A stretch of DNA of 64,000 nt, from contig NZ_CP197246.1 in assembly GCF_052076145.1 (NCBI RefSeq), positions 5,704,001-5,768,000 of the forward strand. Reading direction: 5' to 3'. The DNA comes from Kitasatospora sp052076145 (GTDB lineage Bacteria > Actinomycetota > Actinomycetes > Streptomycetales > Streptomycetaceae). Positions 1-8,409 of the stretch are shown here, piece after piece. A model generated the notes under the pieces. It had not been told where the DNA came from and did not search any database. It saw nothing but the letters and a program-made list of their open reading frames with translations. Numbering within the stretch: the stretch's first letter is position 1; each line of letters opens with the position of its first letter. Position numbers and translations under genes: made by a program.

Positions 1-246
1 CGGGCGGACGTGCGCCGCGTCGGGGTTGTCGCCGTACTCGGTGCGGGCGCGGCGCTGCCGCAGCAGGTCCCAGCACTGGTCGAGCTCGACCTCCAGGGCG
101 GCCAGGTCGCGCTGGGCCTGTTCGGCGTCGGCCTGGCCGGAGGCGATCCGCTCGCGGAGCTGCTTCTCGGCGTCGACCTTGGCGCTGATCGCCGACAGGA
201 TGTCGGCGTCGGTGTGCTGCTGGCTGCGCTGCTGGAAGTCGGACAT
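1..246 (-). CDS. DUF2630 family protein (3' end cut by window edge)
   Basis: This minus-strand reading frame stays open from an ATG at 246 to the window start, giving 82 codons without a stop. The product is short, charged and helical. It contains LDQCWDLLRQRRARTEYG followed by NPDAAHVRP, which I recognise as the hallmark of the small actinobacterial DUF2630 family (usually about 80-90 residues), so only a few residues should be missing. A GGAGAG ribosome binding site lies just upstream of the ATG on the minus strand. Function is unknown. The heptad-like pattern of the first 50 residues suggests a helical hairpin. It is divergent from the TPR gene at 357. Family assignment is from memory of the motif and is fairly firm. 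Confidence 0.8.
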   Translation of the reverse strand, partial: MSDFQQRSQQHTDADILSAISAKVDAEKQLRERIASGQADAEQAQRDLAALEVELDQCWDLLRQRRARTEYGDNPDAAHVRP

Positions 247-356
247 CTCGGCTCTCCGGTGCGTGGTGGGCTGGGCGATCACCGCTCATCCTGGGCCCGT
301 GGGCGGCCGCCCGCATGCCGGGGAACAGGCGCGTCGCCGCGTTGGTTGCAGGGCCC

Positions 357-671
357 ATGAGCTACGAGGAGTACCAGCGCGCGAACCTGTTCTTCGACTC
401 GAAGGACTTCATCGGGGCGGCCGCCATCCTGACCCCGATCGTCGAACAGCAGCCGGACAACCGCGCTGCCGTCGAGCTGCTCGGGCGGTCGTACTTCCAC
501 AGTGCTCAGCTGGGCCGCGCCGAGCGGGTCTTCCGCCGCCTGATCGAGCTGGACCCGGGCAACGGCTGGGCCTACGAGGTGCTCGGGCGGACGCTGGAGC
601 GGCGCGGCGAGGCCACGAGCGGGGCCCGGTACCGCAAGCTCGCGGCCGCGATGGGGGTCGAGGCGGCGTAG
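357..671 (+). CDS. Small tetratricopeptide repeat protein
   Basis: A 104-residue protein made almost entirely of TPR-type helices. One unit around residues 35-68 has the classical spacing (LLGRSYFHSAQLGRAERVFR then LIELDPGNGWAYEVLGRTL), with an N-terminal half-repeat before it. Such one- or two-repeat TPR proteins usually act as small protein-binding adaptors. The partner cannot be read from sequence. I chose the ATG at 357 over an upstream in-frame ATG at 315 because conserved TPR homology begins there (MSYEEYQRANLFFDSKD) and the upstream 14 residues look like untranslated leader. No strong Shine-Dalgarno is visible. It converges on the oxidoreductase gene on the opposite strand. Confidence 0.75.
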   Translation: MSYEEYQRANLFFDSKDFIGAAAILTPIVEQQPDNRAAVELLGRSYFHSAQLGRAERVFRRLIELDPGNGWAYEVLGRTLERRGEATSGARYRKLAAAMGVEAA

Positions 672-701
672 GCACCTGACCCGGGCCTCAGGCCGGGGGT
701 G

Positions 702-2147
702 TCAGGCCGGGCCGAGTTCCGTCGCCAGGATGGAGGCGGACATGCCCGCGCGGGCGAGACCGCCGCCCGGGTGGGCGGTGGCGCCGATCAGCCGCAGGCC
801 CGGGAGCGCGGTGGCCCCGGCCGGGGCCAGGAAGGCGCCGTCGGCCCCGGCGAGCGAGGGCGGGGTGTGCGGGCCGAGCTCGGCCGGGGTCAGCAGCCTG
901 CGCCACAGGACGCGCTCGCGCAGGTCCAGGCCGGCCCCCGCGAGGTGGGCCAGCAGGTGGTCGGCGTACGCCTCGAAGTCGGCCGTGGCGAGCTGCGGCA
1001 CGGTGACGGTGAGGGTGACGGCCTCGTGGCCGCTGTCCGGTACGAGCGTGGGGTCGTCCGGGCGGTGCACCTGGACGGTGGGGTGCTCGGGCAGCGCCGG
1101 GGCGGTGGTGAGCGCCGCCAGCTCCCGGTCGTTGTCGTGTGCGTGCACCACGGTGCGGAAGGGCGTCCCGGGTGGGCGGGCGCCGCGCAGCGCGAGCAGG
1201 CAGCTGAAGCGGCTCCAGCCGACGCCAGGCGCGGCAGGTGCGGCGGGCGCCGGGCCGGGGGCGATGCTCCGGCCGTACAGCTCACGCTGGTCGATCGCGG
1301 AGAGCACCAGGTCGGCGGCCAGCCGTTGCCCCCCGGCGACGACCCCGCAGGCCCGCCCCTGCTCGACCAGCACCTCGGCGACGGGTGCGTCGAAGCGGAA
1401 CTCCACGCCGCGCTGCTCGCACCGCCGGTGCACCGCGTCGGCGAGCGCCCGCAGCCCGCCGCCGACGTACCAGACGCCGAACGACTGCTCCATGTACGAG
1501 AGCACGGCGGCCCCCGCCGGGGCGGTGCGCGGGTCGAGGCCGAAGCGCAGCGCGTGCTCCTGGAGCAGCGCGGTGAGGCCGGGGTGGCCGCCGAGTTCGC
1601 GGGCCGCGACATCGGCCAGTGTCCGGGTCGGGCGGGCCAGCCGGGCGAGGCCGCGGCGGGGCGCCGCCGGGTAGGGGTCGGTGTGCAGCGGCCGCGGGTC
1701 GGTGGGCAGCGGCTCCTCCAGCAGCGGGCGGCGGGTCGCCTCCCAGACCGCGCGGGCCCGGTTGGACACTGCCCCCCAGCGCTCGCCCGAGCCGGGCCCG
1801 AAGGCGGCGTCCAGGGCCTGTCCGACCCCGCCGCGCGAGGCGTTGGGCAGCAGCAGATCCGTGCCGTCGGGGAAGAGGTGCCGGCTCTCCGGCTCGACCG
1901 GAGTCAGCGTGACCAGCTGCTCCAGCGGCTCCCGCCCGGTCTTCAGCGCCAGGTCCCGGTACACGGCGGGCAGCGTGAGCAGCGTCGGCCCGGTGTCGAA
2001 GGCGAAGCCGTCCCGCTCGTACCGGCCGAGCCGGCCGCCGTAGGTGCCGCTCGCCTCGCAGACCGTCACCCGGTGCCCGAGGGTGGCCAGCCGGGAGGCG
2101 GCGGCCAGCCCGCTCATTCCTGCGCCGATGATCACGATCCGTGCCAT
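702..2147 (-). CDS. FAD-dependent phytoene desaturase-like oxidoreductase (CrtI/NAD(P)-binding family)
   Basis: 481 residues. The N-terminus carries a dinucleotide-binding Rossmann motif IVIIGAGMSGLAAASRLA followed by the second conserved stretch GGRLGRYERDGFAFDTGPTL, typical of the CrtI/amine-oxidase-like FAD enzymes. The C-terminal GLRLIGATAHPGGGLARAGMS is the matching FAD-binding tail (the G-A-x-x-x-P-G-G-G motif). Enzymes of this fold desaturate or isomerise carotenoid or other hydrophobic substrates. No carotenoid genes lie nearby, so the substrate is unknown and the crtI name is withheld. The start is ATG 2147. A TTG at 2174 would add nine residues, but a good -10 box lies immediately upstream of the ATG, which suggests a leaderless mRNA. 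Confidence 0.8.
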   Translation of the reverse strand: MARIVIIGAGMSGLAAASRLATLGHRVTVCEASGTYGGRLGRYERDGFAFDTGPTLLTLPAVYRDLALKTGREPLEQLVTLTPVEPESRHLFPDGTDLLLPNASRGGVGQALDAAFGPGSGERWGAVSNRARAVWEATRRPLLEEPLPTDPRPLHTDPYPAAPRRGLARLARPTRTLADVAARELGGHPGLTALLQEHALRFGLDPRTAPAGAAVLSYMEQSFGVWYVGGGLRALADAVHRRCEQRGVEFRFDAPVAEVLVEQGRACGVVAGGQRLAADLVLSAIDQRELYGRSIAPGPAPAAPAAPGVGWSRFSCLLALRGARPPGTPFRTVVHAHDNDRELAALTTAPALPEHPTVQVHRPDDPTLVPDSGHEAVTLTVTVPQLATADFEAYADHLLAHLAGAGLDLRERVLWRRLLTPAELGPHTPPSLAGADGAFLAPAGATALPGLRLIGATAHPGGGLARAGMSASILATELGPA

Positions 2148-2162
2148 GGGAGGAGATTTTAG
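2148..2162 (-). promoter_or_regulatory. Probable leaderless promoter (-10 TAAAAT) of the FAD oxidoreductase
   Basis: On the minus strand TAAAAT occupies 2161-2156, about eight bases before the ATG at 2147. The segment between has no Shine-Dalgarno (it is pyrimidine-rich, CTCCTCCC). A transcript starting 6-8 bases after the -10 box would begin at or next to the start codon, as in the leaderless mRNAs common in actinobacteria. No clear -35 box is present at 17-18 bases upstream. Confidence 0.4.
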
Positions 2163-2198
2163 ACCGACCGGCAATTGGGGGGCGGGTCTGGGTACGGG

Positions 2199-2219
2199 TA
2201 CTCAGACCAGAACTGAGTA
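2199..2219. promoter_or_regulatory. Inverted repeat TACTCAG-N7-CTGAGTA in a divergent intergenic region
   Basis: A perfect 7-bp inverted repeat with a 7-bp spacer lies between the oxidoreductase gene (minus) and the HEPN-domain gene (plus). The geometry (half-sites one DNA turn apart) fits an operator for a dimeric regulator better than a terminator, because no T-tract follows and neither neighbour ends here. Which regulator binds is unknown. The rest of 2148-2391 holds no coding signal. Confidence 0.35.
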
Positions 2220-2391
2220 TTCGTACGGATGGCCTCCGACCTGCGGGAACGGCAGAGTGGCGGGCAGCGGCTGTGCACCGCCGACACGGGGGCGGCGGAG
2301 CACAGCCCGGGGGTTTGTCAGTGGCGCCGGTCACGATGGGGTTACGCGGGTCAAGCAGACTCGCGGCGCCCGCATCGGACCGGGGGAGTTC

Positions 2392-2883
2392 ATGACCATC
2401 AGCCACCCTGAGACCGTCTCCGAGCCCACCGACCACGGCCCCGTCGTGCCCGCCCAGGGCCGTGGCGCCGACGTGCACCCCGTGCTGCTCAGGGCCTCCG
2501 CGCCGCCCGCCGCCCTCGACCTGCTCCGGCACGCCCACGGCACGCTGGAACGGGCCCGCCGGATGGACGACCCACTGCAGCGGTACGCGACCGCGCACCT
2601 GGCCGCGCTGCGGACGACCGCGGCGGTGCTGGCGGTGCGCGGGCGGCCCGAGCGCAACCCCCGGCGCCGCCGGGCCATCCGCAGCGCCTGGGACGTGCTG
2701 CCCGAGATCGCCCCCGAGCTCGCCGAGTGGGCGCTCTACTTCGCCGCCGGGGCGCGCCGCCGGGCCGCCTCCGAGGCGGGCATCCGAGGCGCGGCCAGCG
2801 CCCGGGACGCGGACGACCTGCTGCGCAACGCGGCGCTGTACCTGCGGATCGTCCAACGCCTGCTTGGGCTGCACCCGCAGTAG
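2392..2883 (+). CDS. SAV_6107-type HEPN domain protein
   Basis: 163 residues. The core HAHGTLERARRMDDPLQRYA, the following all-helical segment with RNPRRRRAIRSAWDVLP, and the C-terminal half DADDLLRNAALYLRIVQRLL match the small helical HEPN protein conserved next to the dcw cluster in Streptomyces (known as SAV_6107 family). HEPN proteins often act as RNases or nucleotide-binding helical bundles, but the usual catalytic Rx4-6H motif is not obvious here, so activity is uncertain. The ATG at 2392 is preceded by GGGGGAG with a suitable gap. The gene ends at 2883, 74 bases before the methyltransferase start. There is no sign of a toxin-antitoxin partner. Confidence 0.75.
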   Translation: MTISHPETVSEPTDHGPVVPAQGRGADVHPVLLRASAPPAALDLLRHAHGTLERARRMDDPLQRYATAHLAALRTTAAVLAVRGRPERNPRRRRAIRSAWDVLPEIAPELAEWALYFAAGARRRAASEAGIRGAASARDADDLLRNAALYLRIVQRLLGLHPQ

Positions 2884-2957
2884 ACGGCCGCTGCTGCTGA
2901 CGGACCCTCTAAGGTTGGGGCATCCGTCTGTTCTGTCTGTGCTGAGGAGTCTCCGCC

Positions 2958-3710
2958 TTGTACCCGACGCGTCCCCGCAGTGCCCTGCGTACCGCCGTGG
3001 TGTGGGAGGTGGTCCGTACGGCGCTGGAGAAGCGCGCCGCCGAGTTGGACCAGCCGGTGCTCGACGTGCTGGACACCGGCGGCGGCACGGGGAACTTCGC
3101 CGTCCCGGTCGCCCGGCTCGGGCACCGGGTGACGGTGGTGGACCCGAGCCCGGACGCGCTGTTCGCGCTGGAGCGGCGGGCCGCCGAGGCCGGGGTCACC
3201 GAGCTGGTGCGGGCCGTCCAGGGGGACACCCAGACGCTGCCCGAGGTGATCAGCCCGGCGACGGTCGACGCGGTGCTCTGCCACGGCGTGCTGGAGATGG
3301 TCGACGACCCGGCGGAGGCGCTGGGGAACCTGACCGGGACGCTCCGCAAGGGCGGTCTGGTCAGCCTGCTGGCGGCCAACCGGAACGGCGCCGTGCTGGC
3401 CCGTGCGCTGGCCGGGCACTTCAACGAGGCCCGCGCGGTGCTCGACGCGCCGGACGGGCGCTGGGGCTCGCACGACCCGATGCCGCGCCGGTTCAGCAGT
3501 GAGGAGCTCGACGGGCTGGCCCGCGCCGCGGGGCTGCGGGTCGAGTCGGTGCACGGTGTCCGGGTCTTCGCCGACCTCGTCCCCGGGGTGCTGGTCGACA
3601 CCGAGCCGGGCGCGATGGACGCCCTGCTGAAGCTGGAGCTGGCCGCTGCCGAGCAGCCCGCGTTCCACGCCGTGGCGACCCAGCTGCACCTGCTCGCGTC
3701 GCTGACCTGA
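2958..3710 (+). CDS. Class I SAM-dependent methyltransferase
   Basis: 250 residues. The SAM-binding motif I is VLDTGGGTGNFAVPVARLG, followed at the end of strand 2 by the acidic residue in VTVVDPSPDAL, motif II/III DAVLCHGVLEMVDDP and the later LRKGGLVSLLAANRN. This is the standard order for class I methyltransferases. The DTGGGTGNF variant with the CHGVLE segment resembles the CmoA/UbiE-like group, but the substrate cannot be assigned. The start is TTG 2958: GAGGAG lies about eight bases upstream, the protein begins with the family-typical N-terminal helix, and no ATG or GTG fits. The gene is conserved upstream of dcw in streptomycetes. A GC-rich hairpin follows its stop. Confidence 0.8.
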   Translation: MYPTRPRSALRTAVVWEVVRTALEKRAAELDQPVLDVLDTGGGTGNFAVPVARLGHRVTVVDPSPDALFALERRAAEAGVTELVRAVQGDTQTLPEVISPATVDAVLCHGVLEMVDDPAEALGNLTGTLRKGGLVSLLAANRNGAVLARALAGHFNEARAVLDAPDGRWGSHDPMPRRFSSEELDGLARAAGLRVESVHGVRVFADLVPGVLVDTEPGAMDALLKLELAAAEQPAFHAVATQLHLLASLT

Positions 3711-3727
3711 CATTCGTCGGGGCCACT

Positions 3728-3743
3728 CGGGCACTTGTGCCCG
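3728..3743 (+). terminator. Hairpin after the methyltransferase gene
   Basis: Perfect 7-bp arms CGGGCAC and GTGCCCG with a two-base centre begin 18 bases after the methyltransferase stop. There is no T-tract, which is usual for GC-rich actinobacterial terminators, so assignment rests on position and stem only. Confidence 0.4.
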
Positions 3744-3780
3744 TGCTTCGGCGTTGGGCACCGTGCGGGACACCGCGCGG

Positions 3781-3838
3781 ACGTGGCTCGGGCCACGTCG
3801 GTTCGACCACCCCGAACCGCGCCGGGGGACCGTATGAT
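3781..3838 (+). promoter_or_regulatory. Candidate promoter and inverted repeat upstream of the DUF3040 gene
   Basis: TATGAT at 3833-3838 is a near-consensus -10 box 113 bases before the GTG at 3951. No good -35 hexamer lies at the standard distance. Just upstream, ACGTGGC at 3781-3787 and GCCACGT at 3792-3798 form a perfect 7-bp inverted repeat with a 4-base loop. It sits where an activator or repressor could act, though it could also be part of the previous gene's terminator. Confidence 0.35.
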
Positions 3839-3950
3839 CTGGGTAAAGCCGGAAAGCATGACAGCCAGACGCATGGGGCATATGGACCACACAAGGCCGG
3901 GCCAGGGGTGGCGGACCGGTTGCCCCGCGACCGACGAGTAGGAGGACTCC

Positions 3951-4334
3951 GTGCCGCTCTCGGAGCACGAGCAGCGACTGCTCGAGCAGATGGAGCGAGC
4001 GCTGTACGCCGAAGATCCCAAGTTCGCGTCAGCGCTTGAGGGAACCGGGCTGCGCACCTACACCCGTCGGAGGGTCTACCAGGCCGCCGCAGGGTTCGTG
4101 GTGGGCATTGCCCTCCTGATGGGGGGCATGGTCGCTCAGCTCATCTGGGTGAGTGTCGTCGGGTTCCTGGTGATGCTGGGCTGCGCGGTCCTCGCCGTCA
4201 CCGGCTGGAGGCGTGGCCCGGTCGGGCAGGGGGCAGGTCCTAAGCCGACCTCGCCGCCGCGACGAAAGGCCGGTGTGATGGACCGGATGGAGCAGCGCTG
4301 GCAACGCCGTCGCGACGAACACGACGGCATCTGA
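3951..4334 (+). CDS. DUF3040 domain membrane protein
   Basis: 127 residues. The first 40, MPLSEHEQRLLEQMERALYA then DPKFASAL, are the diagnostic opening of the DUF3040 family (small actinobacterial membrane proteins). Two adjacent hydrophobic helices follow at about residues 45-85 (AAAGFVVGIALLMGGMVAQL and VSVVGFLVMLGCAVLAVTGW), then a basic, proline-rich cytoplasmic tail. Function is unknown. The gene is conserved beside dcw, so a link to envelope or division is possible but unproven. The start is GTG 3951, with a strong AGGAGG about seven bases upstream. Confidence 0.85.
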   Translation: MPLSEHEQRLLEQMERALYAEDPKFASALEGTGLRTYTRRRVYQAAAGFVVGIALLMGGMVAQLIWVSVVGFLVMLGCAVLAVTGWRRGPVGQGAGPKPTSPPRRKAGVMDRMEQRWQRRRDEHDGI

Positions 4335-4368
4335 ACAGGCAGCTTCGCTGAACCACGGAGACCTGGAG

Positions 4369-4413
4369 AAGGTGGGGCGGACAGTCGGAAGACTGTCCGC
4401 CCCACCTTTCTGC
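4369..4413. terminator. Strong bidirectional terminator between DUF3040 and glycosyltransferase genes
   Basis: An 18-bp perfect stem (4369-4386 with 4391-4408, starting AAGGTGGGGCGG) and a GGAA loop, ending in TTTCT. It lies between convergent genes and can terminate both. Confidence 0.9.
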
Positions 4414-4419
4414 TTGCCC

Positions 4420-4452
4420 CGGGTCAGCCCTGGGTCAGCCCTGGGTCAGCCC
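4420..4452. repeat. Three tandem copies of an 11-bp repeat at the 3' end of the glycosyltransferase gene
   Basis: GGGTCAGCCCT is repeated three times with an 11-base period. The third copy contains the stop codon of the minus-strand glycosyltransferase gene (TGA at 4448-4446) and the other two lie just beyond it. The pattern looks like replication slippage over the stop region and does not alter the protein. Confidence 0.7.
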
Positions 4453-5933
4453 GGCTGGTCGCAGGCCCCCGGGACGGCGTAACGGGAGACCTTGATGCCG
4501 TGGACCGACTCGGTGCGGCAGAGCCGGAAGCGGGCGGCCAGCGCGGCCAGCTTCGCGCGGTCGCGGGCCGACGGGCCGGGGCGGGGCTTCGGATCGGTCA
4601 CCACGACCACCTGGCGGGTCTGCGGAGCCCGCAGCGCCGCCGTGATCCGGCCCGGGTCGGCCTCGACCCCGTTGATCGTCCCGGAGTCGGTGCCGCTCTC
4701 GGCGAGCGCGAGATCGCGCAGCCCGGCGAAGGCCCTGGGGGAGTAGAGGGCGGCCTCCCGACGGGCCGAGGGGATGAACAGGACGGCGTCACCCGGTCGG
4801 CCCAACTGCTGCACGGCGCGGGCGGCGGCCGCGACGTCGTTGGGCCGGGCCTCCGGCGAGCGCAGGCCGCGCTCCACCGGCAGCAGGGCGAGCAGCAGGC
4901 CCGGCAGCGCGAGCGCCGCCAGCACCGGCCTCACCCCGGCCCGGAGCAGCGCCCGATCCAGTGCCCGATCCAGCGCCGGGCCGAGCAGCAGCGACAGCCC
5001 CGCGTAGCTGTAGACCACGTACCGGTCGACGTAGAGCGGGTCGAGGTAGGAGACCAGGATCAGCACGGCCGGGGGTAGCACCAGCAGCGGGAGCGCGACG
5101 GTGCGCAGCCGGAGGGCAGTGCCCGCCTCGCCCGCCGTCGGGGGCAGGCAGGCGCAGAGCGCGCCGACGGCGGCGGTGAGGGAGGGGGCCCAGACGTCGG
5201 ACCAGCCCGGTGCGGTGATCCAGCTCACCTGGTCGGCCTGCTGCCGGCTGACCAGGGCCAGCGGGACCAGCCCGAGCAGCGCGCCCGCCGTCGCGACCGC
5301 CCAGCCCCGGCGGACGGCGCGCGGGGCCCGCCCCCAGCAGAGCGTCACCCCGTGGGCGGCCACGGCGAGCACCGCGAACTCGTGCAGCAGGGCGGCGACC
5401 AGCACGGCCGTGCCGTACCCGGCCCAGGCCGCCCGGCCCGGCCGCTGCCAGGCGCGCACCAGCAGCAGGGTCGCGGCCACGACGGCCGCGCAGACCAGCG
5501 CGTACGAGCGGCCCTCCTGGGCGTACTGCTGGACGGCGGGCAACGGTACGAAGGCCAGGCCGGCCAGCAGCCCCGCGCGGGGGCCGGCCAGGCGGCGGGC
5601 GATCTCGGCGACCCCGGCGGCGGCTGCCGCCATCGCGAGCACCGAGGGCAGCCGCAGGGCCGTCAGACCGCCGTCCCAGAGTGCGAAGGTGCCGTGCAGG
5701 AGCAGGTAGTAGAGCCCGTGCACCGCGTCGATCTCCCCGAGCAGCCGCCACAGCTCGGGCAGGCTGCGGTGGGCGACCTGGTACGTCACCACCTCGTCCC
5801 GCCAGATGCTGCCGTCGCGGGTGATGCCCCAGAGCCCGAGCGCCAGCATCAGCGCGGCCGGGGCGAGCACGACCTGCCAGGGGCGCAGGCGGGAGTCGGC
5901 GGTGGGCGAAGGGGCTTCGGGTGTCACGGTCAC
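4446..5933 (-). CDS. GT-C type membrane glycosyltransferase (family 39-like)
   Basis: 495 residues with about ten hydrophobic segments and a soluble C-terminal third. Near the N-terminus the first extracytoplasmic loop carries GSIWRDEVVTYQVAHRSLPE. The Asp-Glu pair there is the signature of polyprenol-phosphate-sugar dependent GT-C enzymes (PMT/ArnT-like), with HGLYYLLLHGTFAL following as the usual second motif. Such enzymes transfer a sugar from a lipid carrier to a protein or cell-envelope acceptor at the outer face of the membrane. Donor and acceptor are not predictable. The start is GTG 5933; a second in-frame GTG at 5927 is possible and no clear ribosome binding site separates them. The gene is monocistronic and ends at the strong terminator at 4369-4413. 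Confidence 0.75.
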   Translation of the reverse strand: MTVTPEAPSPTADSRLRPWQVVLAPAALMLALGLWGITRDGSIWRDEVVTYQVAHRSLPELWRLLGEIDAVHGLYYLLLHGTFALWDGGLTALRLPSVLAMAAAAAGVAEIARRLAGPRAGLLAGLAFVPLPAVQQYAQEGRSYALVCAAVVAATLLLVRAWQRPGRAAWAGYGTAVLVAALLHEFAVLAVAAHGVTLCWGRAPRAVRRGWAVATAGALLGLVPLALVSRQQADQVSWITAPGWSDVWAPSLTAAVGALCACLPPTAGEAGTALRLRTVALPLLVLPPAVLILVSYLDPLYVDRYVVYSYAGLSLLLGPALDRALDRALLRAGVRPVLAALALPGLLLALLPVERGLRSPEARPNDVAAAARAVQQLGRPGDAVLFIPSARREAALYSPRAFAGLRDLALAESGTDSGTINGVEADPGRITAALRAPQTRQVVVVTDPKPRPGPSARDRAKLAALAARFRLCRTESVHGIKVSRYAVPGACDQPG

Positions 5934-6009
5934 TCAGTATGCGGACCGCACCGGGTGCGGCCGACGCGCGGCCCCCCTGCCGTCGGCGGCAGGGGGGGCC
6001 GGCGGTCGG

Positions 6010-8409
6010 TCAGTCCCGCCGGAAGCGGGCCGGGACGAGCCGGCGCAGGCGGGCCCGGAGGACGTCGGCGCGGTCGTGCCCGCGCTCGCGGGCCGACATG
6101 ATCCGGTCGGCCGCCCGGCGGCGGACGCGGGCCGAGGAGGCCGGGAGCAGCGTCGCGCGGGCCCGCTCCCGCCGCCCGGCGGCGGACCGCAGGCCCTCGG
6201 TGACCACCCGGACGTCGCCGCCGAGCGGCGCCTGCGGGCCGCTCTCACGGCCGTACAGCACCCGTTCGGTGGCCAGTGCCACCCGCCCGGCCGCCGCCTC
6301 GGCGGTGGCGTCGAGCCGCCCGGCCTCCGTCAGCTGCGCGACGGTGCGGCGCGGGGTGGCGGCGTCGTCCGGCGGGATGCCCAGATCCCAGGCGCTGTCG
6401 ATCAGCTCCTCCCAGGCGGCGAGCACCTGGGCCTCGGAGAGCTCGGGCGCCCCGGGGAGGTGGCGCCCGGCGCCGAGCCGGCGCCTTCGCAGCCGCGACC
6501 GCCAGAGCATCGGCGCGGCCAGCAGGCAGAGCAGCAGCAGGACGACGGCGAAGCCGGTCAGGGCCGGCCAGCCGAGCCACCACGAGTCGTGCCGCTGGGT
6601 GACGGCGACGGCGCGGTCGTCGCCGCAGTCGCTGATCCGGTGCGGCATCGCGGCGCAGCTGCTGCTGGAGCTCGGCCCGGCCGAGGGCTGGAGGCTGGGC
6701 CCGGAGCTCGGCTCGGCGGAGCTGGCGGCCGGGGCCGGGACGTTCTTCACCTCGGTGTACGAGGGAGGTGTGCCACGGCTCGGCGTCGGCTCGAAGCGCA
6801 GCCAGCCCGCACCCTTGAAGTACAGCTCGGGCCACGCGTGGTAGTCCTCGCTGCGCTCGATGTACTTGCCGGTGCCGAGGACCTTGCCCGGCACGAAGCC
6901 GATCGCGACCCGGGCCGGGATGCCCAGGGTGCGGGCCATCGCGGCCATGGTGCCCGCGAAGTGCACGCAGAAGCCGGTCTTGTCCTGGAGGAAGCGGACG
7001 ATTCCGTCGCTGCCCGTGCTGGCATCGACCTGGAGCTTGTACTGGAACGGCCCGTGGGCGAACCAGTTCTGCAGTGCGACGGCCTTGTCGTACGGGGTGA
7101 CCATGCCGTCGGTGACCTGGTGGGCCGTCTCGGCGACGACCGAGGGCAGATTGGCGGGCATCGCGGTGTACTGGCTCACGATGTCGGCCTCGGGCTGCGC
7201 GGCGAGCCTGAGCTGTTCGCCGGTGGGCTGGAGATCCTGGCTGGTCACGTGGTACCGCAGGCCGGTGGTCTTCTGCCCGTTTTCGCCGACCAGGGCCCGG
7301 CTGCCCGGTTCGAAGCGCCAGTGGCCGGGCACCTGCACCGACTCGGCGGGGTAGGGCACCGGCAGCCATTCGGTGACCAGCTGGTCGGAGATCTGCACGT
7401 CGGTGCTGACCGGGGTGGCGGCGACCGAGCTGTCGAGGCCCTGCGGCCGGGGCAGCGGGTTGGTGACGGCCCGCAGGTTCTGCGTCTTCGAGAAGTTCCA
7501 CTGGATGCCGTCGAAACTGTCCAGCGAGGCGACCCGCAGGTACATCTGGTCGGCGGTGCGCGCGTCCGTGATGTAGCTGAACAGCTGGACGTCGCTCTGC
7601 CGGTTGAGGTTCGCCGTCAGCGCGACCACCGGGTTGAGCGAGGTGAGGCCGGTGCCCCGGCCGTTGCCGGGCCCGCTGCCGTCCCCGTCGCCCGCGAGCA
7701 GGCCGAGGCCGCCCTGCGGGACGAAGACCGGCAGGACGAGCGCGCAGACCAGCGCGAGCAGGCCGATCCGGTGGCCGCTGTGCGAGAGCGGGCCGGGTGT
7801 GCCCTGGGTGCCGCTGCCGTGGAAGATCCGCCCCCAGCGGGAGAGCCGGTCCTGGCCCTCGGCGAAGAGCAGCAGCAGGTAGCCCGTGGCCGCGGCCGGG
7901 AACCAGAACCAGCTGCCGTCGCCCCCGGCCAGCCCGGTGCCCACCGAGTACAGCGCGAGCAGCGGCAGCCCGGCCGCCGCCGCCCGGCGGTAGGTCACCG
8001 CCAGGGTGTCGACCAGCACGGCGATCAGCCCGACCGACCCGGCCAGGATCAGGCTGATACCCGGGCTGGCGGGGGCCGGGATGGAGTACTCCTGGATGTC
8101 GGTGCGCCCGGAGGTCAGCAGGGCGTCCAGCGCCCGGGTGGCGTTGGTGCCCGGCAGGAAGCCGAAGGCGAGCGAGGAGCCGACGTTGGCCAGCAGCACC
8201 GCGTACGCCACGATCACCAGCTGGCCCAGCGGGACGAGCCGCCGGTGCAGCGCCAGCCGGCGCAGCCCGGCGCCCGCCGCGGCGGCGACGGCGATCAGGA
8301 GGAACGCCTGGCCGATCCAGCGGCTCGGGTGGACGAGCGGTATCAGGCAGAGCGTCGTCAGCGTTGTCGCCAGCGCCGAGTAGAGCGTCAACTTCGCGCG
8401 GGTGGTCAC
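6010..8409 (-). CDS. TgpA-type membrane transglutaminase-like protein
   Basis: 799 residues. An N-terminal block of membrane helices (DUF3488/TgpA N-terminal type) fills about the first 240 residues. An extracytoplasmic region follows with a transglutaminase-like core: KTGFCVHFAGTMAAMARTLG holds the nucleophile Cys, SEDYHAWPELYF the His, and GWLRFEPTPSRG the acidic position, here Glu where Asp is more usual. After one further transmembrane helix comes a DUF4129-like C-terminal segment (AAWEELIDSAWDLGIPP). It forms an operon with the DUF58 and MoxR genes. The GTG start at 8409 overlaps the DUF58 stop as GTGA, so the reading frame extending further upstream is not used. The conserved trio is thought to work in envelope-associated protein maturation. 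The substrate is unknown. Confidence 0.88.
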   Translation of the reverse strand: MTTRAKLTLYSALATTLTTLCLIPLVHPSRWIGQAFLLIAVAAAAGAGLRRLALHRRLVPLGQLVIVAYAVLLANVGSSLAFGFLPGTNATRALDALLTSGRTDIQEYSIPAPASPGISLILAGSVGLIAVLVDTLAVTYRRAAAAGLPLLALYSVGTGLAGGDGSWFWFPAAATGYLLLLFAEGQDRLSRWGRIFHGSGTQGTPGPLSHSGHRIGLLALVCALVLPVFVPQGGLGLLAGDGDGSGPGNGRGTGLTSLNPVVALTANLNRQSDVQLFSYITDARTADQMYLRVASLDSFDGIQWNFSKTQNLRAVTNPLPRPQGLDSSVAATPVSTDVQISDQLVTEWLPVPYPAESVQVPGHWRFEPGSRALVGENGQKTTGLRYHVTSQDLQPTGEQLRLAAQPEADIVSQYTAMPANLPSVVAETAHQVTDGMVTPYDKAVALQNWFAHGPFQYKLQVDASTGSDGIVRFLQDKTGFCVHFAGTMAAMARTLGIPARVAIGFVPGKVLGTGKYIERSEDYHAWPELYFKGAGWLRFEPTPSRGTPPSYTEVKNVPAPAASSAEPSSGPSLQPSAGPSSSSSCAAMPHRISDCGDDRAVAVTQRHDSWWLGWPALTGFAVVLLLLCLLAAPMLWRSRLRRRRLGAGRHLPGAPELSEAQVLAAWEELIDSAWDLGIPPDDAATPRRTVAQLTEAGRLDATAEAAAGRVALATERVLYGRESGPQAPLGGDVRVVTEGLRSAAGRRERARATLLPASSARVRRRAADRIMSARERGHDRADVLRARLRRLVPARFRRD

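Noticed and set aside
2392..3710. HEPN gene plus methyltransferase as a toxin-antitoxin or defence pair
   Set aside because: Separate starts 74 bases apart, no MNT partner, and both genes are recognised as conserved neighbours of dcw in streptomycetes.
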